A stretch of 64,000 bases of DNA, taken from assembly GCF_000832065.1 (NCBI RefSeq), contig NZ_JXQM01000019.1:62001-126000 (forward strand), in the 5' to 3' direction. The stretch comes from Nitrosospira sp. NpAV. GTDB taxonomy: Bacteria > Pseudomonadota > Gammaproteobacteria > Burkholderiales > Nitrosomonadaceae. A program made the translations under genes and the position numbers. The notes under the pieces were generated by a model. That model had not been told where the DNA came from and searched no databases. It worked only from the letters and a program-made list of their open reading frames with translations. Every line of letters begins with the position of its first letter. Position 1 is the stretch's first letter. This document shows, piece by piece, positions 18,309 through 29,152 of the stretch.

Positions 18309-18731
18309 CTAAAAGCTGATCGGCACATAAATCAGATTGATGCTTTCCACTTCACCCGGTTGCGGCGCGCGTGCAGGCACGCCTGGTGTATCGACGGTAA
18401 GGCGCAAATGGACGCGATTATTCGTGATAGTGTTTTGGGGAAGCGGAATGGTGTATGTGACGGCCTCCCGCCCCTGCTGCGCACCGAAGGGCGATACGGT
18501 ACCGAGTAGTATTCCTTTGCGTGTGCTGACCCGTATTTCCGTCCCGCGCGGAAGCGTGCCCGCACGGATCTCCAGCCACACCGCTTCCTTCGAGGTGGCC
18601 GGCCGGGTAAGGGCCAGCTCGATAATTCCCTGATGGTGGTCATCCTCGGCTTTCGTGCAGCTTACGCACGTGGCAGAAAATACCAACACGATAATGATCC
18701 TAAATCCGACAGTTGACCGCTTATATTTCAT
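18309..18731 (-). CDS. Small lipoprotein between tyrosinase and multicopper oxidase
   Basis: 140 residues. The N-terminal MKYKRSTVGFRIIIVL is followed by FSATCVSC, giving a plausible lipidation cysteine. The mature part is beta-rich (ELALTRPATSKEAVWLEIRAGTLPRGTEIRVST ... AVTYTIPLP ... VHLRLTVDTPGVPARAPQPGEVESINLIYV), with the look of an immunoglobulin-like fold. Residues 5-11 are encoded by another copy of the start-associated repeat (18697-18716). The gene starts six bases after the tyrosinase stop, so the two are almost certainly co-transcribed. It may be a copper chaperone or adaptor for the tyrosinase, by position only. Confidence 0.75.
   Translation of the reverse strand: MKYKRSTVGFRIIIVLVFSATCVSCTKAEDDHHQGIIELALTRPATSKEAVWLEIRAGTLPRGTEIRVSTRKGILLGTVSPFGAQQGREAVTYTIPLPQNTITNNRVHLRLTVDTPGVPARAPQPGEVESINLIYVPISF
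18697..18716 (-). repeat. Copy of the start-associated repeat inside the lipoprotein start
   Basis: ATCCTAAATCCGACAGTTGA on the plus strand differs from the 6521-6540 end by one base. On the minus strand it falls 15 bases into the lipoprotein coding sequence. Confidence 0.75.
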
Positions 18732-18737
18732 TCCCGC

Positions 18738-20450
18738 TCAGTGCGCTTCCACCACGATGGAAAGGACATTGGCCTTTGCTTCCATGCCGGGCTTCGCCGC
18801 CAGTACCCGATGCGCGGCCATCTGCTCCGGCACGATCCGGATATCGAGTGGCGCATCCGCTTTCAGGAGTTTCCCCTCATGCATCGCGGCGAGCGTAGTT
18901 GACAATGGTATGGTAAAGGTGACGGGCGCATGCACCACGTGATGACCGAACATGGAGAGCGTGCCTGCATAGTGCGGGCTCGAGGGGTCGGCACCCGCCG
19001 CGCCGGCTGGCGCATTGACCAGAACGGCAAAATCGCGGCCATGCGCCAGCGGAGGCAGGGCAATCGTCACCTGCGCAAAAAGCCTTGGCGCCTCCGGTCC
19101 CGTTCCCGCCTGGAGCAGCGCTGGCGGAATCATCACGGCACCGCTCGCGGTCTCGGCCGCGCTTGCCGTCGGCCTGGTAATTTGCGCGCTGAAACGCTCT
19201 ATTCGGGTAACCGCCTCCGCCCTGAGCGCTCCGGCGGCAGGGGCTGACGGCACCACTTGCTCGCCCGATCCCGGCTGATAGGCATAATTGAAATCGCCGA
19301 TCGTGGCGTAGTCGCCGGCGGTCGTTTTGCTCACGGGCCGCCCCTTCGAATCGACAAAGAACAGAAACGGCTCCGCAGACCACGCCTCAAGATCCGCACC
19401 TTGCGGCAGAACGGGGTAACCACGCGCCTGTTGCTTGCGGGTCCATACGTCCCACAACCGGTCGATATTCGAGTGATGCAGGAAAAAGAGGGGATCGACG
19501 GGAGACAGGTTGGCTTGCATGAATCCGCCGCTATTGGTGGTGTTGCCGTTGGGATCGGTAAAGATACCGCCCACGCAATTATGTACTCTGTTGTGCGGTT
19601 GACCCTCCAGAACGCCGAATCCGGTCAATCCGCTGTGCCCCATTGTTTTGGGGCTCGCAAAAGTGAGGAAATCGCGCGGTGCGAGCGCATCCAGCAGTGT
19701 TTGCAGGGAAACAGCCTTCGCCGTTTTACCATCTAGTCCCGGTTTCGCTTTTGTCACGCCGCGGGCATGGGCCTGGTCAAAAAAGAACGCGCCGCGCGGG
19801 TCGTCGATGATGTCGAACCAAAGGTCGTCGGGTGTGCGGATACCGCGAGCGAGGAGCTGGCCATATTGAGTTCGATCGTCAAATTCACCACTGGGTTTAT
19901 AGATACGCTTCCAATAATCCGCCTTCGCCACTATGTCCCGGTAGCGAGCCTGGAATTCCCTGTAGTGCGCGATATAGATGGGATCAGTGGGGGTAAGCAC
20001 ATCCTCGAACATGACAGCGGGGACGCTTGGCTGAAACGGCTTTCGCGGGTCTGCGTTCTCGCTCCAATCCCAATAGGGCAGCGCGAAGGCTGAGTCGCCG
20101 CTGAGTTCCCGGCAAATCTGCTCGAACCAGCCAATGTAGCCGCGATGCCATACCAGGAACCACCAATTGCCATGCGGACAGTCCATGGTATGTGTCAAGG
20201 CGATACGATACCAATTACGCGGATCGGACGGCGGCAGGGCGAGCATCGCGCGGATTGCCCTTTTGTAACTCTCGATGGTGCGTTTCGCCTCCGGGCTTGA
20301 GATGTTGAGGCGCCGGTACTTCGCGGATTCTTGCGCGAAGAGCTTGCCAAATGGAAGGGTGGCTGCGCCTACCGCGGTAGCGGCGGCGGCCGTTGTTTTC
20401 AGAAACTCCCGCCGGGACATGGATAATGATTGCAGTTCACTATTTTGCAT
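18738..20450 (-). CDS. Tat-exported tyrosinase
   Basis: 570 residues from an ATG with AAGG eight bases upstream; in-frame ATGs at 20507 and 20486 would lengthen it. The twin-arginine motif SRREFLKT and an alanine-rich core predict folded export. The copper-A region is THTMDCPHGNWWFLVWHRGYIGWFE with the following PYWDW; copper B is PHNRVHNCVGG and DPLFFLHHSNIDRLWDVW. These are the hallmarks of tyrosinase/hemocyanin type-3 copper enzymes, which hydroxylate and oxidise phenols to quinones. A C-terminal ~190-residue beta-rich extension may act as a lid or caddie domain. It heads the minus-strand set with the lipoprotein and the multicopper oxidase. Confidence 0.93.
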   Translation of the reverse strand: MQNSELQSLSMSRREFLKTTAAAATAVGAATLPFGKLFAQESAKYRRLNISSPEAKRTIESYKRAIRAMLALPPSDPRNWYRIALTHTMDCPHGNWWFLVWHRGYIGWFEQICRELSGDSAFALPYWDWSENADPRKPFQPSVPAVMFEDVLTPTDPIYIAHYREFQARYRDIVAKADYWKRIYKPSGEFDDRTQYGQLLARGIRTPDDLWFDIIDDPRGAFFFDQAHARGVTKAKPGLDGKTAKAVSLQTLLDALAPRDFLTFASPKTMGHSGLTGFGVLEGQPHNRVHNCVGGIFTDPNGNTTNSGGFMQANLSPVDPLFFLHHSNIDRLWDVWTRKQQARGYPVLPQGADLEAWSAEPFLFFVDSKGRPVSKTTAGDYATIGDFNYAYQPGSGEQVVPSAPAAGALRAEAVTRIERFSAQITRPTASAAETASGAVMIPPALLQAGTGPEAPRLFAQVTIALPPLAHGRDFAVLVNAPAGAAGADPSSPHYAGTLSMFGHHVVHAPVTFTIPLSTTLAAMHEGKLLKADAPLDIRIVPEQMAAHRVLAAKPGMEAKANVLSIVVEAH

Positions 20451-20546
20451 GGGAAGAGCCTTATTTTGGTTGTTGTTGTATCCCATGATTAGATAATTAA
20501 ACGGCATCCCCGGATAGCTGTAAGATTTTACAGGTTGAGAAAATTC

Positions 20547-20714
20547 TCATAGAGTGCCATGCACCTCGCTCATTGCCTGCGTTTCAATGGCTGCTAACCG
20601 GGCCTGCAGGTGCTGTTGCTGCCCGGTTGAGGTTCTCGGCGGCATCCCTAATAGCCTTGGCGCCTGCGGAGGCCCGAGACTCGCCGGGAAGGCTACAGCC
20701 ATGAATTCATTCAT
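20547..20714 (-). CDS. Small hypothetical peptide upstream of tyrosinase
   Basis: 55 residues, MNEFMAVAFPASLGPPQAPRL... ending MSEVHGTL. A good ribosome site (CAGGAGCC, six bases before the ATG) and same-strand position just upstream of the tyrosinase support translation. No signal peptide or known motif; proline- and glutamine-containing. It could be a leader peptide or a short partner, but the coding call rests mainly on the ribosome site. Confidence 0.45.
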   Translation of the reverse strand: MNEFMAVAFPASLGPPQAPRLLGMPPRTSTGQQQHLQARLAAIETQAMSEVHGTL

Positions 20715-20774
20715 GATTGGCTCCTGTGGAAAAATGAATGCTGAAACATGCATAACCTACGGGTCAGCTTGCGG

Positions 20775-21092
20775 TCACTCCGGCAAAAACCCGTACTCGA
20801 CTGGAAATTTGACGTAAAACAGATCCACATTCTCGGCTTGCAATAAATTCAGAAAACGCCTGGCCTCTTCTTCATCCAGGACAAACTCCACTTCCACTGG
20901 CAGATCCGCAATCAGTTCAAGGAAAGTCTCGCCATGCAATATGCCATGCCGCCCGAAACCGGCCATGGCACGAACCGCGGTGCCTCCATGAATCCCGCAT
21001 TTTTTCGCACGCTCCAGCAGCCATTCGTATAGAAGTATGCCGTTGTGTTCACGGTATTCGTTTACATAAAACTTGAGAAATGTGCCTTGCAT
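20775..21092 (-). CDS. DUF190 family protein
   Basis: 105 residues. The layout LKFYVNEYREHNGILLYEWLL, AKKCGIHGGTAVRAMAGFGRHG and DLPVEVEFVLDEEEARRFLNLL matches DUF190, a ferredoxin-like fold with resemblance to PII-type signalling proteins and often found near ion channels or CrcB. GGGAGGAATGC precedes the ATG. Cytosolic and probably trimeric by family analogy. The divergent neighbour is the N-ATPase operon. Confidence 0.88.
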   Translation of the reverse strand: MQGTFLKFYVNEYREHNGILLYEWLLERAKKCGIHGGTAVRAMAGFGRHGILHGETFLELIADLPVEVEFVLDEEEARRFLNLLQAENVDLFYVKFPVEYGFLPE

Positions 21093-23319
<2,227 letters not shown>

Positions 23320-23327
<8 letters not shown>

Positions 23328-23700
23328 AGAAGCGGAAAAAAAAGTGGGAAGGAAAAAGACCGGGGAGATGGGCACCACAGGCGGGGGCGAGCCGGAATTA
23401 AGCCGCCGGGTGGGCGTCAGGGCGGCGCACAAGCTCATGGCGCGGCGCCGGGGTACGCAGACGGTCTGGTCGGGGCTGGGCATGATAGGGCTGGTGGGCT
23501 GGTCGGTAGTGGTACCGACGCTGGCTGGCGCGGCGCTGGGTGTGTGGCTGGATCAAAACGTCCCGATGAAGCATTCCTGGACACTGATGCTATTGTTTAT
23601 TGGTCTGATCATGGGTTGTGTGAATGCCTGGTATTGGGTAGACAAGGAGGATAAAGAAACCCATGAGGAGCCGGAGCAATCCGACAAGGAGAAATTATGA
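23320..23700 (+). CDS. atpQ: N-ATPase accessory membrane protein AtpQ
   Basis: 126 residues: a charged N-terminus, then two membrane helices (about residues 52-70 and 86-103) of the AtpI/F1Fo gene-1 type, and a charged tail ending SDKEKL. N-ATPase operons carry this gene between atpC and atpR; it is thought to help assemble or stabilise the c ring. It overlaps both neighbours. Confidence 0.88.
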
Positions 23701-24056
23701 TGAGTGAATTATGGAGCCCGGCATTGGCGGTGGTAACGGGGATTCTTCTGGGGACGATTTTCTTCGGCGGCCTGTGGTGGACTGTGCGCCGTGGCATTTC
23801 ATCCAGCCGGACGGGCCTCTGGTTCATGGGCAGCCTGCTCCTGCGGATAGGCGTCGTCATGACGGGTTTTTATTTTCTGCTGGACCTGCCGGGGGACAGC
23901 TGGAAAACCCTGCTTGCGGGGCTGTTGGGATTCACCATCGCGCGGCTGGCGGCAACGCGGCTTTTTCCGGCTCCTTTGTCCGCGCCTTTATCCACTGGAT
24001 TACCCGCCGAGCCGCTGGCGGGCAAGCCTGTACGGGGGGCCGGACATGCATCTTAG
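23697..24056 (+). CDS. atpR: N-ATPase accessory membrane protein AtpR
   Basis: 119 residues with three membrane helices (about 8-30, 43-62 and 67-86) and a short hydrophilic tail. An arginine lies within the second helix (SLLLRIGVVMTGFYFLLDLP), as in the N-ATPase AtpR family, where it was proposed to interact with the c-subunit glutamates. It starts in an ATGATGA overlap with atpQ and overlaps atpB by eleven bases. Confidence 0.88.
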   Translation: MMSELWSPALAVVTGILLGTIFFGGLWWTVRRGISSSRTGLWFMGSLLLRIGVVMTGFYFLLDLPGDSWKTLLAGLLGFTIARLAATRLFPAPLSAPLSTGLPAEPLAGKPVRGAGHAS

Positions 24057-24774
24057 TCCCGACCATATCGTTTTCTGGGAATACGGCTTCCTGAAGCTGA
24101 ATGCCACGATTGTCTATACCTGGGTATTGATGTTTGTGCTGGCCGCAGGTTCAAAAGCCATTACCGGCAGGCTCTCCATCGGACTGGAACGTTCCCGCTG
24201 GCAGAACCTGCTGGAAATCATTGTTATCGCCATCCGCAACCAGATCAGGGAAGTGGGCTTGCGCCAGCCGCAAACATACTTCGGTTTTCTCGGCACGCTG
24301 TTCGTATTTATCGCGGCGGCAAGTCTATTTACCGTTATTCCCGGCTATGAACCGCCCACCGGCTCGCTCTCGACCACCACGGCGCTGGCGATCTGCGTCT
24401 TTATCGCCGTACCGATATATGGCATAAAGGAGCAAGGACTGGGCGGCTACCTGAGTTCCTATCTCAAGCCGACGCCTCTCTTGCTGCCATTCAACATCAT
24501 CGGCGAGTTTTCGCGCACGCTGGCATTGGCTATCCGCCTGTTCGGCAACATGATGAGCGGAACGATGATTCTCGCGATCCTGCTGACCATCACGCCGTTT
24601 GTCTTTCCGATTGTCATGAGCGCACTCGGCCTGGTGACAGGCATGGTGCAAGCCTATATTTTCAGTATTCTGGCCACGGTCTACATCGCGGCCGCTACCT
24701 CCGACCATGCCAGCCATGGTGATCAACGCGCGGCCGCACCCCAGGAACCGGATAAGGAAAAAATCGGAAAATAA
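24046..24774 (+). CDS. atpB: N-ATPase subunit a
   Basis: 242 residues from the ATG after a GGGGGG stretch; the longer open frame from 23914 is read-through of atpR in another frame. The essential arginine is in RTLALAIRLFGNMMSGTM, and the last helices are intact (LVTGMVQAYIFSILATVYIAAAT). Subunit a forms the ion half-channels next to the c ring. A 135-bp gap separates it from atpE, unusual in an operon otherwise packed with overlaps. Confidence 0.94.
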   Translation: MHLSPDHIVFWEYGFLKLNATIVYTWVLMFVLAAGSKAITGRLSIGLERSRWQNLLEIIVIAIRNQIREVGLRQPQTYFGFLGTLFVFIAAASLFTVIPGYEPPTGSLSTTTALAICVFIAVPIYGIKEQGLGGYLSSYLKPTPLLLPFNIIGEFSRTLALAIRLFGNMMSGTMILAILLTITPFVFPIVMSALGLVTGMVQAYIFSILATVYIAAATSDHASHGDQRAAAPQEPDKEKIGK

Positions 24775-24909
24775 AATGATGGGGGCGAGGCTCATATATC
24801 CACGTTGGTATTTATGCAGAATAAATATGACGATCAATCATATGGAACCCGTATATCAAACCAGCGCCAAACCGATAGTCCGTAACGCAAATAAGCACAA
24901 GGAGAAGCC

Positions 24910-25191
24910 ATGGACAGCATGACCCTCATCGCAATCGTATCGATTCTCGCGGCTGGTCTGACGATCAGCTTGGGCGTGATAGGCCCGGCGCTGGGCGAAG
25001 GCAAGGCGGTTGCCACGGCGCTAACATCTCTGGCGCAGCAACCCGATGCCTCCGCGACCATCACCCGCACGCTATTCGTCGGCCTGGCGATTATCGAGTC
25101 GCTGGCAATTTACTGTTTCGTGGTTTCCATGATCCTCATTTTTGCTAATCCGTTCTGGAATCACGTTATTGCACAGGCCGCGGGAAAATAA
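24910..25191 (+). CDS. atpE: N-ATPase subunit c (two-glutamate, Na+ type)
   Basis: 93 residues, two helices. Helix 1 carries GPALGEGKAVA with Glu30; helix 2 carries GLAIIESLAIY with Glu63, Ser64 and Tyr68. The ES-x-x-x-Y set in helix 2 plus the extra Glu in helix 1 is the sodium-binding arrangement described for N-ATPases. AAGGAGAAGCC precedes the ATG. The polar loop (LAQQPDASATITR) is typical. Confidence 0.95.
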   Translation: MDSMTLIAIVSILAAGLTISLGVIGPALGEGKAVATALTSLAQQPDASATITRTLFVGLAIIESLAIYCFVVSMILIFANPFWNHVIAQAAGK

Positions 25192-25194
25192 TCC

Positions 25195-26121
25195 GTGCTA
25201 ATCGACTGGTTCACCGTTGTTGCTCAAGCCGTCAATTTCCTCATTCTGGTGTGGTTGTTGAAACGTTTTTTCTATAAACCCATTCTCAAGGCCCTTGAGG
25301 CGAGAGAAAGGCGGATTGCAGCCGAACTTGCCAGTGCCGACGCGAAAAAAGCGGAAGCGGAAAAAGAGCGCTCCGAGTTTCAGCACAAGCTTGATGAGCT
25401 GGAGCAACAGCGGGCGGTGTTTTTGAGCAATGCCTCGGCCGAGGCGTATGCCGAACGCCAGCGGCTGATCGCCACCGCGCGAAAGGATGCGGATAATTTG
25501 CGCGCCAGACGAGAAGAGGCCTTGAGACGTGAATATCGGAGCCTGAGCGAAACACTCACACGGCGAATAGGCACGGAAGTATTTGCCATTGCCCGCAAGG
25601 TGCTGGCCGATCTCGCCAATACCACGCTCGAGGCGCATATTGCGGAAGCCTTTATCCGGCGCATGCGCGAGTTGAGTCCAAATGAAAAGGCGCGGCTGGC
25701 TTCGACAATCAAGACGCCACCCTCGCCAGCCATACCGGCGCCCGCGGTATTGGCAACGGCGGGAACGGCAGGCAGCATTTTGGTTCGCAGCGCGTTTGAT
25801 TTGCCGGTGGCGCAGCAAGAGGCGATTCAAGCGGTGATCGAGGAAAGCCTGGGTGCGGATATTTCCGTCCGGTTCGCGACCGAACCGGAACTGATCAGCG
25901 GCATTGAACTCGTCACGCACGGACACAAGGTGGCCTGGAGTATCGCGGGTTATCTCGCGTCGCTGGAAAAGGAGATAGGCAAGCTGTTGAAGAACCACAT
26001 TGAAGCCGGGCTGGAATCGGAATCCAGGCCTGAAGCTGAGGCTCAATCTGAAGCGGAAAGCAGCGTCAACGAAAGAAACAAAGGGCAGGAGAAGGTTACG
26101 GTACTGAAACCCCGAACCTGA
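25195..26121 (+). CDS. atpF: N-ATPase subunit b with delta-like C-terminus
   Basis: 308 residues with a GTG start; ordinary subunit b is about 156. An N-terminal membrane anchor (DWFTVVAQAVNFLILVWLL) and a long charged coiled coil (residues ~30-125) form the peripheral stalk. The last ~100 residues (GSILVRSAFDLPVAQQEAIQAVIEE ... ELISGIELVTHGHKVAWSIAGYLASLEKEIGKLL) follow the pattern of the delta-subunit C-terminal domain (VDPSLIGG..V..G....D.S). No separate atpH exists in the operon, so this gene probably supplies both functions. Confidence 0.93.
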   Translation: MLIDWFTVVAQAVNFLILVWLLKRFFYKPILKALEARERRIAAELASADAKKAEAEKERSEFQHKLDELEQQRAVFLSNASAEAYAERQRLIATARKDADNLRARREEALRREYRSLSETLTRRIGTEVFAIARKVLADLANTTLEAHIAEAFIRRMRELSPNEKARLASTIKTPPSPAIPAPAVLATAGTAGSILVRSAFDLPVAQQEAIQAVIEESLGADISVRFATEPELISGIELVTHGHKVAWSIAGYLASLEKEIGKLLKNHIEAGLESESRPEAEAQSEAESSVNERNKGQEKVTVLKPRT

Positions 26122-26136
26122 AATCTTCTTAAACCC

Positions 26137-27735
26137 ATGAACACGCCCTCCAAAAATTTGCAAAGTGTCTTCGATGGCGCATTCGCGCAATTAGCGCAGG
26201 CACGAGAATCCTGGACGCCGCAACTCGCATTGCGCGAGACAGGCCTTATCACGAGCATCGCCTCCGGCATCGCGAAAGTATCCGGTCTCCCCGGCGTGGG
26301 CTTCGATGAGGTGTTGAAGTTCCCCGGTGATTCATATGGCATCGCATTCAATGTCGAGGAGAATGAGATCGGCGTGATTCTGCTCGATGATTATTCGCAG
26401 CTGCATACCGGCGATGAAGTGGAGCGGAGAGAGCACGTGATGGATGTACCGGTGAACGACCGTCTGATCGGGCGAATCATCGATCCGCTGGGGCGTCCGC
26501 TCGATGGCAAGGCGCCGGTCATTGCCACCAGGCGTCTGCCGATCGAACGCACCGCCCCGCACATCATGGATCGCGCACCCGTCACGGCGCCGCTGCAAAC
26601 CGGCATCAAGGTGATCGATGCGCTCATACCGGTGGGCCGCGGTCAGCGCGAATTGATTCTGGGCGACCGGCAGACAGGCAAGACCGCCATCGCGCTCGAT
26701 ACGATCCTCAACCAGCGAAACCAGAATGTACTGTGCGTTTATTGCGCTATCGGACAGCGTGCCTCGGGCGTGGCGAAGGTGGTTGCCACCCTGCGCGAAA
26801 ATGGCGCGATGGAGTATACCGTCGTCGTGGTGACGGAAGGCGACGACCCTCCCGGCCTCGCTTACATCGCACCCTATGCCGCCACCAGCATAGCGGAATA
26901 TTTCATGGAACAGGGCCGCGACGTGCTGATCGTATACGATGACTTGACCCACCACGCACGCGCCTATCGCGAACTCTCGCTGCTGCTACGCCGGCCGCCG
27001 GGACGCGAGGCTTATCCTGGCGACATTTTTTATATACATTCGCGTTTGCTGGAACGTGCCACGCATCTGCGCGGCCCGCTCGGTGGCGGCTCGTTGACCG
27101 CGCTGCCGATTGTGGAGACGGAGGCGCAGGATATTTCCGCCTATATTCCCACCAATCTGATTTCCATCACCGATGGTCAGATCTACCTCTCCCCGTCATT
27201 ATTTGAATTAGGCGTACTGCCCGCCATCGATGTCGGCAAATCCGTTTCACGCGTTGGCGGCAAGGCACAGCGCGGCGCTTACCGCACGGCGGCGGGCGAT
27301 CTGAAACTGGATTATGCGCAGTTTGAAGAACTGGAAACTTTTGCCCGTTTCGGTGCCCGGCTGGATGAGGACACCCGGGGAATTATCGAACACGGGCGGC
27401 GTATCCGCGCCTGCCTCAAGCAGCCCGAGTCCACCCCGGTTACCGTGCCTGAACAGATTGCCGTACTGCTGGCGCTGACCGCCAGACTGTTTGACGATGT
27501 GCCGCTCGACCGCATGACAGATGCCGAGCACGCTATCCAAGCGGCGGCGGCGGACATTCCACCCAGGATACGCGCGCGCGTCGAAACCGCCGCGGATCTG
27601 AGCGATGAAGATCGAGAATCCATACTGGAAATTTTACGCAAGGCACTGGCCGGATTTCAGCTCCCGCTGCAACCGGAATCCGAGGCGGACCTTGAGAACG
27701 AACCCGGGGCCGGTTCGGGGCAGGAAAAACCATGA
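26137..27735 (+). CDS. atpA: N-ATPase subunit alpha
   Basis: 532 residues. The P-loop is [15 protein letters not shown]; the alpha-type signature continues with [44 protein letters not shown], and [10 protein letters not shown] with the conserved arginine. A C-terminal acidic tail ([15 protein letters not shown]) is a lineage feature. The start at 26137 has only a weak ribosome site and follows atpF by 15 bases; the stop overlaps the atpG start. Confidence 0.96.
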   Translation: MNTPSKNLQSVFDGAFAQLAQARESWTPQLALRETGLITSIASGIAKVSGLPGVGFDEVLKFPGDSYGIAFNVEENEIGVILLDDYSQLHTGDEVERREHVMDVPVNDRLIGRIIDPLGRPLDGKAPVIATRRLPIERTAPHIMDRAPVTAPLQTGIKVIDALIPVGRGQRELILGDRQTGKTAIALDTILNQRNQNVLCVYCAIGQRASGVAKVVATLRENGAMEYTVVVVTEGDDPPGLAYIAPYAATSIAEYFMEQGRDVLIVYDDLTHHARAYRELSLLLRRPPGREAYPGDIFYIHSRLLERATHLRGPLGGGSLTALPIVETEAQDISAYIPTNLISITDGQIYLSPSLFELGVLPAIDVGKSVSRVGGKAQRGAYRTAAGDLKLDYAQFEELETFARFGARLDEDTRGIIEHGRRIRACLKQPESTPVTVPEQIAVLLALTARLFDDVPLDRMTDAEHAIQAAAADIPPRIRARVETAADLSDEDRESILEILRKALAGFQLPLQPESEADLENEPGAGSGQEKP

Positions 27736-28682
27736 GCCAGACCACTGCAAGTTTGCGCCGGAAAATCGAGGGTGCCAGGGATCTGCGCGCGGTGGTTAGC
27801 ACCATGAAGGCGCTGGCGGCGGCGAGCATCGGACAATACGAGAAGTCGGTGCATGCGCTGGATGGCTATTACCGTACCGTGCAGCTTGGTCTGAGCGTCT
27901 GCTTCCGCACCGGCGGACCCGCGGCAGCGGCGGCGGAACGGAAAAAAGATATCGGCATGACAGGCGCGGTGGTGTTCGGTTCGGATCAGGGGCTGGTGGG
28001 GCAATTCAACGATGTCGTGGCAGATTACGCCGCCCAGACACTGGCGGCTCTGCCCGGCAACAAAAAAATCTGGGCGGTAGGCGAGCGCGTGCATGACCGG
28101 CTGGCGCTTACAGGCACGCCGTTGGCGGGACTTCTCGCTGTTCCGCTTTCGGTCAAGGCCATTGCCCCGCTGGTAGGACATATCCTGCTGCAAATGCTCG
28201 CGCCGGAACGGGTGGACGGCGATGTCCAGTGGAGAAGGGAGGATAGGGACAAGATATCGAAGCTTTATCTTTTCTACAATAACTCGAAGTCAGGAGCCGT
28301 ATATGCGCCCATCCATCAGCGCCTGTTGCCCCTGGATGCTGCCTGGCGGCACGATCTGGCCAAACTCCGCTGGCCAACTAGGAACCTGCCGGAGGTAATG
28401 GGTGGCGGTCCCGCGACGCTACAGGCGCTTATCCGGGAGTACCTGTTCGTCTCGCTTTTCCGCGCCTGCGCCGAATCCCTCGCAAGCGAGAATGCAAGCC
28501 GCCTGGCGGCGATGGAACGTGCCGAAAAAAACATCGATCAATTGAGTGCGGATCTTCACCAGACGTTTTATCGCCTGCGCCAAAGCAAGATCGACGAGGA
28601 ATTGTTCGATGTCATAGCAGGTGTGGAAGCGCTGGCGGGGACGCAGCAGGCAATACGGCCGGTGGATAGAGGGGATGGATGA
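27732..28682 (+). CDS. atpG: N-ATPase subunit gamma
   Basis: 316 residues. The N-terminal helix [24 protein letters not shown] and the C-terminal helix [45 protein letters not shown] form the rotating shaft. The central globular part ([17 protein letters not shown]) is conserved. It is the last gene of the operon and is followed by 470 bp of spacer. Confidence 0.94.
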   Translation: MSQTTASLRRKIEGARDLRAVVSTMKALAAASIGQYEKSVHALDGYYRTVQLGLSVCFRTGGPAAAAAERKKDIGMTGAVVFGSDQGLVGQFNDVVADYAAQTLAALPGNKKIWAVGERVHDRLALTGTPLAGLLAVPLSVKAIAPLVGHILLQMLAPERVDGDVQWRREDRDKISKLYLFYNNSKSGAVYAPIHQRLLPLDAAWRHDLAKLRWPTRNLPEVMGGGPATLQALIREYLFVSLFRACAESLASENASRLAAMERAEKNIDQLSADLHQTFYRLRQSKIDEELFDVIAGVEALAGTQQAIRPVDRGDG

Positions 28683-29152
28683 TCGATGAGGACAGGACGC
28701 GTTCCCGCGGACTGTTCGCGTGGCCCATGACACGTGGGGCACGCGGGAATGTGGCGCGCATATCCAGCGGCTTCATCCAGCAAGCTGGGTGGATGTCTTG
28801 AATACAGGGGCATCGAAGATCCCACAAACGCACCTGTAAAATGTTACAGCTATTCGTAAATAGCCGTTTGTTATTTAATGCCTGACTGCATCTCGGGCAT
28901 AAGGGAACGGGTTAGTTTGCAAACCCTCTGCCAGATCTGTTTTTAGCATGGGCATTGTACGCCCAGCCTGCTGTCGCAATATCAACCTGGAATGGTAACG
29001 CGGGTGCCAGGAGCAAGCAACATCGCCCCACCCTGGCCGTACGGCACGTACCGGCGGCAGTTACGTTGATCCAGGGCGACGGAATATCGAATTAAAGCCC
29101 GGCTTGCTCCGAATTTTTTTGCGCACGGTGGATCCGCACCCAAGGAAGAATC
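28683..29152. other. Spacer after the N-ATPase operon
   Basis: 470 bp without a convincing gene; short frames here are shadows running out of atpG. An inverted repeat TTCCCGCG (28702-28709) and CGCGGGAA (28742-28749) could be part of a transcript-end structure, but no T-run follows. AAGGAAGAATC near 29141 is the ribosome site of the histidine kinase. Confidence 0.4.

Noticed and set aside
28612-28833. Minus-strand frame at the end of atpG
   Set aside because: Largely antisense to the gamma subunit with proline-rich shadow composition.
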